This document shows positions 35,237-43,109 of a DNA stretch of 64,000 bases, piece by piece. Both the position numbers and the translations under genes were made by a program. The notes beneath the pieces were generated by a model, which was not told where the DNA came from, ran no database searches, and saw nothing but the letters and a program-made list of their open reading frames with translations. Source of the stretch: JAGQWW01 sp041392845 (GTDB taxonomy: Bacteria; Bacteroidota; Bacteroidia; Chitinophagales; Saprospiraceae); assembly GCA_041392845.1 (NCBI GenBank), contig JAWKLG010000018.1:62001-126000 (forward strand). The letters run 5' to 3'. Each line of letters opens with the position of its first letter. Positions within the stretch are counted from its first letter, which is position 1.

Positions 35237-35704
35237 CACCCTAACTCTTATTCTTGAACTTGTCACCGTTGGACAAGAATTATAATCGTTTATAGATTTA
35301 ATTATTTATTATAGGAATTTTACAATTATAATGCCAAAACGGTAAAAATCTTCACATTGTGAATATGTCGCCAAATTTAAGGACCGGGAGAAGGAAACTG
35401 TTGTAGGAAAAACCAACTATTGTGACAGGAAAAAGGGCTTTATATTAAAGCTGTTTTTAATGGTCGGTTTTAAAATGTAAATTTGAGGGGACTAAAGTGT
35501 GAAATAAAATTGTTATCAAAATAATTAATAACAATTCATTTTACAAACTTAAATCATAAGTTCATCACCCAAATTATCTCATTTGTAATAATTAGTCAAG
35601 TTTTAAATTTATCTGCTTTGATAAAATCAAACTTAAAGCTTTCGTGAATTAAATGTTGAAACTAAATAATAATTATTTTTTTTAAAAAAATCTCTTAATA
35701 GTTG
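35237..35704. other. Spacer between the repeat module and the FtsE-like gene
   Basis: No gene is visible. Notable items are the inverted repeat CTTGTC/GACAAG at 35259-35277, the perfect palindrome TTCACATTGTGAA at 35351-35363, and TAnnTTTG-type boxes on the minus strand (35379-35372) and on the plus strand (35478-35485). The last 170 bases are very A/T-rich. The plus-strand box could serve the FtsE-like gene through a long leader. Confidence 0.3.
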
Positions 35705-36388
35705 ATGCAGACGGTAGTAGAAATAGAAGGAGCCAAAATATACCAGGAAGATCACCTGGTTCTGGATAGGGTTAACCTTCAAATAAAGCAAGGTGAATTT
35801 TGCTATTTGATTGGAAAAACAGGAAGCGGGAAGTCTAGTTTGCTCAAAACACTTTATGCTGCATTGCCACTAAATGAAGGAAAAGGGATTGTAGCGGGAT
35901 TTAATCTTTCAAAATTAAATCGCAGAACCATACCTCAACTGAGAAAAAAACTCGGTATTGTTTTTCAGGACTTCAATTTATTGGACGACAGAAATGTGGC
36001 TGAAAATCTTCTTTTTGTGCTTAGGGCTACTCAATGGAAGAGTAAGGATGCCATGCAGAAGAAGATAATTGAAGTTTTGGGAAAAGTAGGATTGGCAGAT
36101 AAAGCAGATAAAATGCCACATATGTTGTCTGGTGGCGAACAGCAACGTGTGGTGATAGCCAGGGCTTTATTGAATGTGCCTTCTTTGATTATCGCTGATG
36201 AGCCTACCGGTAACCTAGATCCTGAGACATCTGATGAAATTCTTTTGCTTTTGAGGAGACTTGCTGAAGACACAGGAGCTGCTGTGATTTTTGCAACCCA
36301 TGATTATCGAATTCTTGAAAATTTTCCGGGAAGAATTATCAGGTGTCACCAGGGAAAAATTTTGGAAGAGGAGGATTTTATTGTTTAA
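35705..36388 (+). CDS. ftsE: FtsE-like ABC transporter ATPase
   Basis: The 227-aa protein is an ABC ATPase with Walker A IGKTGSGKSSLLKTL (about residue 37), Q-loop VFQDFNLLDDRNVAEN, signature LSGGEQQRVVIARALL, Walker B LIIADEPTGNLDP and H-loop ATHDY. The NLLDDRNVAENL segment and size match FtsE, which with FtsX controls cell-wall hydrolases at the septum. No ftsX adjoins it, which is common in this phylum. ATG 35705 is chosen over TTG 35702. The 3' end overlaps the convergent glycosylase gene by 11 bases. Confidence 0.82.
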   Translation: MQTVVEIEGAKIYQEDHLVLDRVNLQIKQGEFCYLIGKTGSGKSSLLKTLYAALPLNEGKGIVAGFNLSKLNRRTIPQLRKKLGIVFQDFNLLDDRNVAENLLFVLRATQWKSKDAMQKKIIEVLGKVGLADKADKMPHMLSGGEQQRVVIARALLNVPSLIIADEPTGNLDPETSDEILLLLRRLAEDTGAAVIFATHDYRILENFPGRIIRCHQGKILEEEDFIV

Positions 36389-37007
36389 GCGATTTGATCC
36401 CATCTTTATTACTGACCCATCTATTTCCGGTAATGAAGTACCTCCAGGGTTTTGAAATATACTCTTCAGCATAGTCTATTCCTACTCTTGGCCCTGCGAT
36501 TATTTCTTTTTTTGAAAGTTGAAAGCCATCATCCATAATCTTAATCTCACTTTCGGGAGAATATACATTTATAGCATCTTGTTTTGTCGTAATTCCCAAT
36601 GCTTTTGAAAGACTGCCAGGTCCGTTGCTTAAAGTTTTTGATGATTCCGGTTTGTTGGTCCGAGCAGCCATGAGCTCCATTCCGTATAATGGTTCAAGTC
36701 CCCTAATCAATATTGCGTGAGGTAATTCAGTTTGCCCGGTAACTACATTAAACAAATGATGGATGCCATAACATAAATAAATGTATGCATGGCCACCTTC
36801 CAAAAACATGGTTTGGGTCCTGTTGGTCTTTCTCCAATTGTAGGCATGGCTGGCTTTGTCATGGGGAGCTTGGTAGGCTTCAGTTTCTACAATTCTTCCG
36901 TAACTGACCTGATGGTTGATGTTGGTCCACAGGATTTTACCTAGTAGATTTTGTGCGATTTGTTGCACATCAGAAGAAAGGTAAAATGATTTAGGGAGGA
37001 TTTTCAT
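36378..37007 (-). CDS. DNA-3-methyladenine glycosylase (AAG/MPG family)
   Basis: The enzyme removes alkylated and deaminated purines in base-excision repair. The 209-aa protein matches the AAG fold: LAKILLG-like LLGKILWTN, the active-site strand GRIVETEAYQAPHDKASHAY with the catalytic Glu, MFLEGGHAYIYLCYGIHHLFNVV and the C-terminal RVGIDYAEEYISKPWRYFI. It is convergent with the FtsE-like gene and stands alone. Confidence 0.93.
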   Translation of the reverse strand: MKILPKSFYLSSDVQQIAQNLLGKILWTNINHQVSYGRIVETEAYQAPHDKASHAYNWRKTNRTQTMFLEGGHAYIYLCYGIHHLFNVVTGQTELPHAILIRGLEPLYGMELMAARTNKPESSKTLSNGPGSLSKALGITTKQDAINVYSPESEIKIMDDGFQLSKKEIIAGPRVGIDYAEEYISKPWRYFITGNRWVSNKDGIKSLKQ

Positions 37008-37209
37008 TGGGATAAACGGGTTTTAAATATGGGGTAATGGTTCAAACCTGAGGTCCATAAGCCGAAAATAATTTTTTAAATTTTGGAAATATCATTTTTT
37101 TACTTTTTATTGCGCGGGCTGAAGGGCACGATGTTTTGTAAAGCCCTGATGTTTGCTTGATTGTAGAAAGCACTTAATTCCTTATAATTCAGTCAAAATC
37201 AATAAAAGA

Positions 37210-37593
37210 ATGGAAAGAGTCCGTATCGACATGGAATTTTTGTTTCGGGCCTCCCCGACCATTGTATATCAGTTCTTAACAACACCTGCTTGTCTGGTAA
37301 GATGGTTTAGTGATGGTGTGGATATACAAGGTGAGTATTATACTTTTTCATGGAGTGGTGCAGATGAGGTTGCTGAAATGATCGATGACATCGAAGAAGA
37401 ACGGATTCGTTTTAAATGGTTGGATGCTGATGATGAGGATGAATTTTTGGAGTTCAGAATCTCGAGGTCTCCCATTACAGATGAAACCATTTTGGAGATT
37501 ACTGATTTTTGTGATTCTGATGAAGAAAAGGATCAGAGAGCACTTTGGGACTCTCAAATTAAAACTTTAAAAAAGGAAATGGGAGGCGGATAA
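37210..37593 (+). CDS. START-like (SRPBCC superfamily) domain protein
   Basis: The 127-aa protein begins MERVRIDMEFLFRASPTIVY and has the helix-grip pattern of small START-like proteins: FLTTPACLVRWFSDGVDIQG, FSWSGADEVAEMI and a long amphipathic C-terminal helix. Such proteins bind hydrophobic ligands, but this Bacteroidota group has no known ligand. ATG 37210 is chosen: the frame extends upstream to 37153 without an ATG. It lies 41 bases before the oxidoreductase gene and may share its transcript. Confidence 0.75.
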   Translation: MERVRIDMEFLFRASPTIVYQFLTTPACLVRWFSDGVDIQGEYYTFSWSGADEVAEMIDDIEEERIRFKWLDADDEDEFLEFRISRSPITDETILEITDFCDSDEEKDQRALWDSQIKTLKKEMGGG

Positions 37594-37634
37594 ACGCTAT
37601 CTTTTGATTTCAATTTTTTACTTCTAAATAAATT

Positions 37635-38609
37635 ATGTCTTCTCCTATACGGTGGGGAATTATCGGTCTAGGAAGAATTGCCCACAAATTTGCTTCGGAT
37701 TTGCAGTTGGTTGAAGGGGCTCGATTGTCCGGAGTAGCTTCCCGTTCACTTGAAAAAGCAGAAAAGTTTGGAAATGAATTTGGTGCCAGCCATTGTTTTG
37801 GTTCCTATGAGGCATTGCTCGAATGCGATGAAATCGACGTAGTTTATATTGCTACTCCCCATACCCTACATTTTGAGAATACGATGATGTGCCTGAAAAA
37901 AGGTATCCCTGTTTTGTGTGAGAAACCATTTGCCATGAAGGAGATTGAGGTTAGGCAAATGATTGATTTGGCACGTGAAAAGAAAGTGTTTTTGATGGAA
38001 GCCATGTGGACCCGGTTTTTTCCATTGATCCAAAAAACTATTTCCATTGTGAAAAGTGGAGAGTTGGGTAAAATCAGGTCTGTTCGTGCAGATTTTGGAT
38101 TTCACAAACCATATGATCCTAGCAGTAGGATTTATGACAAATCCTTAGGTGGAGGGTCCTTGTTGGATGTAGGAATTTACCCTTTGTTTTTGGCATTGCT
38201 CCTATTGGGCGAGCCAGACAGTATTGAAGCGTATGCTCCTAAGAATGAGACCGGCATTGATGAAAGTTGTTTTATGCACCTTCATTATAAGGGAGAGGTA
38301 GTTGCTCAGCTGATGTCTTCAGTTAAGTCCAAGACGGATGTTGAAGCTTGGATTTACGGTTCTAATGGAAGTTTGAAAATACACGGCAGGTTTCACCATC
38401 CAAAAACCATAGAGTGGGGGACCTATTATGAAGGAATACAGGAATTGACAGATGATTATCCTGGCTTTGGATATCAGTATGAAATAGAAGAAGTATGTAA
38501 CTGTCTTCAAAATGGAAAGTTAGAAAGTGATTTGATGACCCACCAACTTAGTATCCGTTTGATTCATCTTTTGGATGCTGTCAGAAAAGCTGCTGATATT
38601 CATTATTGA
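37635..38609 (+). CDS. Gfo/Idh/MocA-family oxidoreductase
   Basis: These enzymes use NAD(P) to oxidise or reduce sugars and related alcohols. The 324-aa protein has the Rossmann motif WGIIGLGRIAHKFA at residues 5-18 and the family motif VLCEKPFAMKEIEV near 93, with the catalytic lysine in EKP. A GLGGGSLLDVGIYPLFLALL-type segment carries the usual Asp/His region. The substrate is not deducible. The stop is directly against the convergent purA stop. Confidence 0.9.
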   Translation: MSSPIRWGIIGLGRIAHKFASDLQLVEGARLSGVASRSLEKAEKFGNEFGASHCFGSYEALLECDEIDVVYIATPHTLHFENTMMCLKKGIPVLCEKPFAMKEIEVRQMIDLAREKKVFLMEAMWTRFFPLIQKTISIVKSGELGKIRSVRADFGFHKPYDPSSRIYDKSLGGGSLLDVGIYPLFLALLLLGEPDSIEAYAPKNETGIDESCFMHLHYKGEVVAQLMSSVKSKTDVEAWIYGSNGSLKIHGRFHHPKTIEWGTYYEGIQELTDDYPGFGYQYEIEEVCNCLQNGKLESDLMTHQLSIRLIHLLDAVRKAADIHY

Positions 38610-39896
38610 TTAAACTGCAGCGCCAACATCCTTCAGAATTAGACTCTTTCTATCCGGACCCGTTGAAATCATTGTAACCGGTACTTCCAGTTTGGTTTCG
38701 AGATAATGTATGAAATCTTTTGCAGCGGGAGGAAGATCGTCGTAATGTTCGATTTCTTCCAGGGAAGAATTCCAACCGGCCAGGGTGTCCCATTCCGGAT
38801 TAAGATCTCTTTTATCGATATCGTAAGGCCATTGATCGGTGCTTTTTCCATCGAGTTGATAAGAAATACCAGCCTTTAGTTTTTCAAAAATATTGAGGAC
38901 GTCAATTTTTGTAATCACCAATTGAGTCACACCGTTCAACATGATGGCGTACTTCAATTGAGGAAGGTCAATCCATCCGCATCTTCTTGGACGTCCGGTA
39001 GTAGAACCAAATTCAGCTCCTTCTTTTCTAAGAGCATCTCCGGTTTCATCGTGCAGTTCAGTAGGGAAAGGACCACTACCCACACGGGTACAATAGGCTT
39101 TGGTAATACCAATTACCTCATTAATTTTTTGAGGAGCCAATCCAAGTCCGATACAAACTCCAGCGGTGATGGTATTAGATGAAGTGACAAAAGGGTAAGT
39201 TCCGTAGTCGATGTCCAGCATTGAACCCTGGGCTCCTTCTGCCAGTATTTTTTTACCTTCTTTCAGTGCATTGTTTAGGTACCATTCTCCGTCAACAACA
39301 TCTAATTTTTTCAGAGTCTCTAGGGAGGCAAACCATTTTTGTTCTTCCTCCTCGATATTGAAGTCGATGGAAGGATAGATATCAACCAGGTTAAGGTGTT
39401 TTTCCTTTAGGGCTTCGTACCTTTCTTTAAAATTAGGTTCAAACAAGTCTCCAACACGCATTCCATTCCGTCCAGTCTTATCCATGTAGGTAGGGCCGAT
39501 TCCTTTAAGGGTAGAGCCAATTTTATCTTTCCCTTTTGCATTTTCAGAGGCTGCATCCAGGTAACGATGGGAAGGAAGGATTAGATGGGCTTTTTTAGCA
39601 ACCAACAATCTCCCCTGATAATTTACATTGGCAGCATCCAGCGATTGAATTTCTCTTTCGAGGGTTATGGGGTCAATTACTACGCCATTACCAATCACAT
39701 TGAGCAGGTGTTCGCGAAAGATACCTGAAGGGATGGTATGAAGTACGTATTTTTTGCCATCGAACTTTAGAGTATGGCCGGCATTGGGGCCGCCTTGAAA
39801 GCGAGCAACGATGTCGTAATTGTTTGCCAGGTAATCAACGATTTTACCTTTTCCTTCATCGCCCCATTGCAATCCGAGAATAACGTCTACTGCCAT
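38610..39896 (-). CDS. purA: Adenylosuccinate synthetase
   Basis: PurA joins IMP and aspartate with GTP in AMP synthesis. The 428-aa protein starts MAVDVILGLQWGDEGKGKIV, with the P-loop-like GDEGKGK and catalytic Asp. It continues with NAGHTLKFDGKKYVLHTIPSG, GPTYMDKTGRNGMR, GAQGSMLDIDYGTYPFVTSS and GSTTGRPRRCGWIDL. Length is normal. A -7 box and an inverted repeat lie upstream. Confidence 0.97.
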   Translation of the reverse strand: MAVDVILGLQWGDEGKGKIVDYLANNYDIVARFQGGPNAGHTLKFDGKKYVLHTIPSGIFREHLLNVIGNGVVIDPITLEREIQSLDAANVNYQGRLLVAKKAHLILPSHRYLDAASENAKGKDKIGSTLKGIGPTYMDKTGRNGMRVGDLFEPNFKERYEALKEKHLNLVDIYPSIDFNIEEEEQKWFASLETLKKLDVVDGEWYLNNALKEGKKILAEGAQGSMLDIDYGTYPFVTSSNTITAGVCIGLGLAPQKINEVIGITKAYCTRVGSGPFPTELHDETGDALRKEGAEFGSTTGRPRRCGWIDLPQLKYAIMLNGVTQLVITKIDVLNIFEKLKAGISYQLDGKSTDQWPYDIDKRDLNPEWDTLAGWNSSLEEIEHYDDLPPAAKDFIHYLETKLEVPVTMISTGPDRKSLILKDVGAAV

Positions 39897-39935
39897 AAAA
39901 GGAGGTTCTAAGTTGTGTTTGCCTTAAAAAAGGTG

Positions 39936-39943
39936 CAAAAATA
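39936..39943 (-). promoter_or_regulatory. -7 promoter element TATTTTTG of purA
   Basis: TATTTTTG on the minus strand matches TAnnTTTG exactly and is followed by CACC, 40 bases before the purA ATG. No matching -33 TTTG is seen; instead an inverted repeat occupies that region. Confidence 0.5.
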
Positions 39944-39959
39944 AAAAATGGTATCAAAG

Positions 39960-39978
39960 CGATGGCTATTTGCCATCG
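39960..39978. promoter_or_regulatory. Candidate operator: inverted repeat upstream of purA
   Basis: CGATGGC (39960-39966), spacer TATTT and GCCATCG (39972-39978) form a perfect 7-bp inverted repeat. It covers the -33 zone of the candidate purA promoter, where a repressor would block transcription. No regulator is known for it. Confidence 0.35.
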
Positions 39979-40029
39979 GATGTGAAAAATAATTCACGTT
40001 TTAGCGAAACTTAAAGGTACTATTATGGT

Positions 40030-40071
40030 GTGAAAAAACACAAAAGCCCCACCGATTAAGGTGAGGCTTTT
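40030..40071 (-). terminator. Intrinsic terminator of the TPR-protein gene
   Basis: AAAAGCCCCACC (40042-40053), loop GATTAA and GGTGAGGCTTTT (40060-40071) pair with one mismatch. On the minus strand TTTTGTGTTTTTTC follows. It lies 22 bases after the stop of the gene at 40093. Confidence 0.75.
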
Positions 40072-40092
40072 GATATTTTTTTGATAATTCTT

Positions 40093-41118
40093 TTAATTGT
40101 GGGTTGCCAAAAGTTCTTCGGCATGTTTGGAGCCCATTGAAGCGGCTTCTTTCCAATCTTTTTTAAATCCGTTTTTACCTGAACGGTGAAGTGCTAAACC
40201 ATGGTTCACAAGGATTTCGGCATCAGAAACCAAATCTTTTCCTACTTCACAAGCCAGAGCATTTTCAAATGCTTTTAAGGCTTCAGCGTAATTTTCGGTT
40301 TCGATTAGGCAAAGGCCATAATTGTAATATGCTGATTTGCGATATGGAAAGTTAGGATCTTCGTTGTCGAATTTACGGGCAAGGAAGAATTTGAACTCTT
40401 TCAATGCCAATTCAAAATTTTCAATCTTTAGAAGCACTTCTCCTTTCATCCTTCTGGCTTTCCAATAAAGCGGCTGAAGCGGAATGGAGTTTTTGATGGC
40501 TTCTTCAAAATCCATTATCGCAGTTTCGTAATTTTTTTTGTTGATGTTTACGAGCGCTCTTCCGAAATACGGGTCGCTGTTATTTGGATTTAGGTCAATA
40601 CTTTTGGAGAAGTCATAGATGGCGTCGTTGTAATTACGAAGCTGAAGGTTAACATATCCTCTTCTTTCGTAGGCAAGTGCATGACGCTCGTATTTATCGA
40701 TGGCTCTATTGAGAGCTTCCATCGCTTCGCTTTCTTTTCCTTTGGTCTCTGTAAGTTCACGTCCTTTCAAAAATTCCTGTACAGCAGCTTTGTCGGTTTT
40801 TGGTTCGATTAGAACTGATGAAACTTTTTTCTTGTCTCCTGATTCGTCGATTTTCCACATCATGAATGCTCCGGCAACAGCAAACTGAGCCAGGTATTCC
40901 ATCAACTTGATGGTGTTGTTCCAATTTTTGTTATCGGAATGGCAAACGATGCGGGGCACGTTTAGGTAGAAATTTTCATGGTCGAAGACGTCTTCTTTGA
41001 TAAGGAGGTCAAGTTTGTAAAAATTTTCTACTCTAAATTGGTACATCTGAAGCACCTTATTGAGGGTCTTCTCCGAACCAAATTCCAACCGGCCTACGAG
41101 GATAATTTTGTAAATCAT
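40093..41118 (-). CDS. TPR-repeat protein of unknown function
   Basis: Residues about 125-325 form consecutive TPR units (AMEALNRAIDKYERHALAYE, NYNDAIYDFSKSIDLNPNNS, NYETAIMDFEEAIKNS, NYAEALKAFENALACEVGKD). They suit protein-protein scaffolding. The first 110 residues are unrelated to TPR and include a short hydrophobic stretch (LAQFAVAGAFMMW, about 75-87). There is no signal peptide. The gene is followed by a terminator and stands alone. Function cannot be assigned. Confidence 0.8.
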   Translation of the reverse strand: MIYKIILVGRLEFGSEKTLNKVLQMYQFRVENFYKLDLLIKEDVFDHENFYLNVPRIVCHSDNKNWNNTIKLMEYLAQFAVAGAFMMWKIDESGDKKKVSSVLIEPKTDKAAVQEFLKGRELTETKGKESEAMEALNRAIDKYERHALAYERRGYVNLQLRNYNDAIYDFSKSIDLNPNNSDPYFGRALVNINKKNYETAIMDFEEAIKNSIPLQPLYWKARRMKGEVLLKIENFELALKEFKFFLARKFDNEDPNFPYRKSAYYNYGLCLIETENYAEALKAFENALACEVGKDLVSDAEILVNHGLALHRSGKNGFKKDWKEAASMGSKHAEELLATHN

Positions 41119-41637
41119 TTTGACTTCTGCTGCTAGATTGAAAGTGACAATCAGGAAAACTGTTTGACACCAAATTTTGAATAAAAACTTAGAACCAGGA
41201 ACCTTTTTAGAAAGGTCTTATTGAACTTTTACACTCAGTATTTTGAAATTGTTTGGCCGTATGAAACCTGGAATTATTGCCAAATGGGGAATTCATTTTT
41301 ATAAAACCAAACGAACTACAAAGTTATTAACTTTTTACAGAAGTAAAAAACAAAGCGCTCAGTTTCAAATAACGAATTCTTGTCCAAATAGTTGCTGGAA
41401 TGTACTAAGGTTTGTAAACCAGACACTTACTATAGTTTTTTAAGAAAATAAAATTTGGTCAAACTAAAAATAGTGTCGGTGCCCAGGAGAGTTTCATACT
41501 CTTTTCCGTGCCAAACATCGGGTGAAATATGCTTAAGGGATGTAAGTATTAAGTGTATGTTACCAAAAATACAAAAAAGAAAATGGATTTTCCAAATAGA
41601 AAGGTGATAAGGGCTTAATTTTCTTTGACTTATATAC
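41119..41637. other. Intergenic stretch with no supported gene
   Basis: This A/T-rich stretch contains only a 66-codon plus-strand frame (41243-41443) of implausible composition and short stems. Nothing here could be supported as a gene. Confidence 0.4.
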
Positions 41638-41672
41638 AAAAGAGCCGATGAATGTGATTCACCGACTCTTTT
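41638..41672 (-). terminator. Intrinsic terminator of the secreted-protein gene at 41689
   Basis: AAAAGAGCCGATGAAT (41638-41653), loop GTG and ATTCACCGACTCTTTT (41657-41672) form a 16-position stem. On the minus-strand RNA the two odd pairs become G-U wobbles, so the stem fits that strand best. It is 16 bases after the stop at 41689. Confidence 0.8.
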
Positions 41673-41688
41673 TTTTAACTGTTAACAA

Positions 41689-42312
41689 TTACTTTCCTCT
41701 TTCCCAGTTTCTATAATCTTCTTCTAATTGTTGAATTACATTGTAAACGGTTCTTATCCAGTAATTTCGAAGCCCGAATCCTCCGGGTTCACCTGTATAT
41801 CTTTTGGTGATGATGACTTCTTTTGTTGCAATGTTAAAAAAGGTCACCCACATGGTTCCTTTTACTTCAGATTTGTTGAAGGTCTCGATGATAAAAACAA
41901 GGCCAACTCCCTCGGAATATTCTCCGGCACCGTAAGAAGCAATCATATTTTTTACCTCCTCTTCGGATAGCTTATATGATTTGTTGGTTACCAGTTCATC
42001 GGCGTCAGGCATTTCATTTCGCTCATCGATGACTGTGAAGTCTTTCTTAATTACGTCTTTATCAAAGGCTTTTTTTAAATCATATTTATCAGCCTCATTG
42101 ACTATTACCATATTCCATGATCTAAAAAAGCGTGCTTTGATATCATCGGGGTTTGCGAAACCTTCGGAGCCAACCATTTTGGCTTTTGAAAAGTCGAGCC
42201 CGTAGTAGATGATTTTCTCAGCCTTTTTAATTTCAGATGCTCCAAAAGACTGGGCAAATGAAATATTTGAAATAAAGAATACAACAAAAAGGGTTGATAA
42301 AAAGAATTTCAT
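41689..42312 (-). CDS. Secreted protein of unknown function (207 aa)
   Basis: A signal peptide (MKFFLSTLFVVFFISNISFA, cleaved before QSFG) marks it for export. The mature part is mixed alpha/beta and ends with a charged helix (VIQQLEEDYRNWERGK). The segment EGVGLVFIIETFNKSEVKGT resembles the beta-strand part of DUF4136-like periplasmic proteins, but no named motif was found. It lies 15 bases downstream of the next exported-protein gene on the same strand, so the pair is probably one operon. Confidence 0.7.
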   Translation of the reverse strand: MKFFLSTLFVVFFISNISFAQSFGASEIKKAEKIIYYGLDFSKAKMVGSEGFANPDDIKARFFRSWNMVIVNEADKYDLKKAFDKDVIKKDFTVIDERNEMPDADELVTNKSYKLSEEEVKNMIASYGAGEYSEGVGLVFIIETFNKSEVKGTMWVTFFNIATKEVIITKRYTGEPGGFGLRNYWIRTVYNVIQQLEEDYRNWERGK

Positions 42313-42327
42313 GATGTGATTTTTTTA

Positions 42328-42939
42328 TTAAAGGACTTTATTGTCAAGATATTTGGCGAAAGTTTTTCCTCCCTTGGCATAAGCTTCCTGAAGTCTGTAA
42401 CCAGTGTCAAAGTCAAATCCCATAGCATCTCTTCCCGGGATTTTTTTGATGGTGCATTTTCCGACAATTTTTTTCATGTCAGAGGTTTTAGCAAGTTTTA
42501 TTTCCAGATTTATAAAAGCCGGTCTTCTCATAACGCCAACATTGAAACCCGGTTCAGTGAATGTGGTTTCAACAATGAGGGTGTATTCTGCATTTGGATA
42601 ACGACCGGTAACCATTCCATGTTCCTGTAGGTATTCGGTCATCAATTCTTCAAATTTTGGCTCAAACCTGGCTTCTCTATCGTCTACCCATTTTCTGGCC
42701 CATTCCTCTCCGGTACCGGGTTCATCTTCGTTTTTTTCTTTAATTTTTTTATTGACATAATCGGCTTCCTTTTCAAAATCACCGACACCCATGTTGTCAT
42801 ATACATAAAAGACGTTTACCTTTTTTTGCCCCTTTAATGCTTCAAAGGACCCTTCGATGTCCTTTACCTTTTGTGCTTGCAGGCTATTAGGAATGGTTTG
42901 AAGTAAAAAAGCAAAAATCAAAAGACTAAGTACCCTCAT
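42328..42939 (-). CDS. Secreted protein of unknown function (203 aa)
   Basis: The N-terminus MRVLSLLIFAFLLQTIPNSL with QAQ is a signal peptide. The mature protein is charged, with a strand-rich middle (AEYTLIVETTFTEPGFNVGV, AFINLEIKLAKTSDMKKIVG) and a C-terminal helix. The overall pattern parallels the downstream protein (41689-42312), so the two may be distant relatives or partners. No family was recognised. It borders the pigment locus, but nothing shows it belongs to it. Confidence 0.7.
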   Translation of the reverse strand: MRVLSLLIFAFLLQTIPNSLQAQKVKDIEGSFEALKGQKKVNVFYVYDNMGVGDFEKEADYVNKKIKEKNEDEPGTGEEWARKWVDDREARFEPKFEELMTEYLQEHGMVTGRYPNAEYTLIVETTFTEPGFNVGVMRRPAFINLEIKLAKTSDMKKIVGKCTIKKIPGRDAMGFDFDTGYRLQEAYAKGGKTFAKYLDNKVL

Positions 42940-43109
42940 GATTCTGAATTTTATGGTTTTGAAATAAACCCAAAATAAAGAATTCTATATTATTATGGAT
43001 GATTAAAAAAAGGATTAACCCCTATTTAAGAGGTTGATAAATATGGACACATAAATTTTGAAGAAAAATAAATATTTTACGACTTCATATTTTTAATAAT
43101 TTGGGAAGC

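Noticed and set aside
41243..41443. 66-codon plus-strand frame in the 41119-41637 gap
   Set aside because: Non-ATG start, no promoter or family match, composition typical of non-coding A/T-rich DNA.
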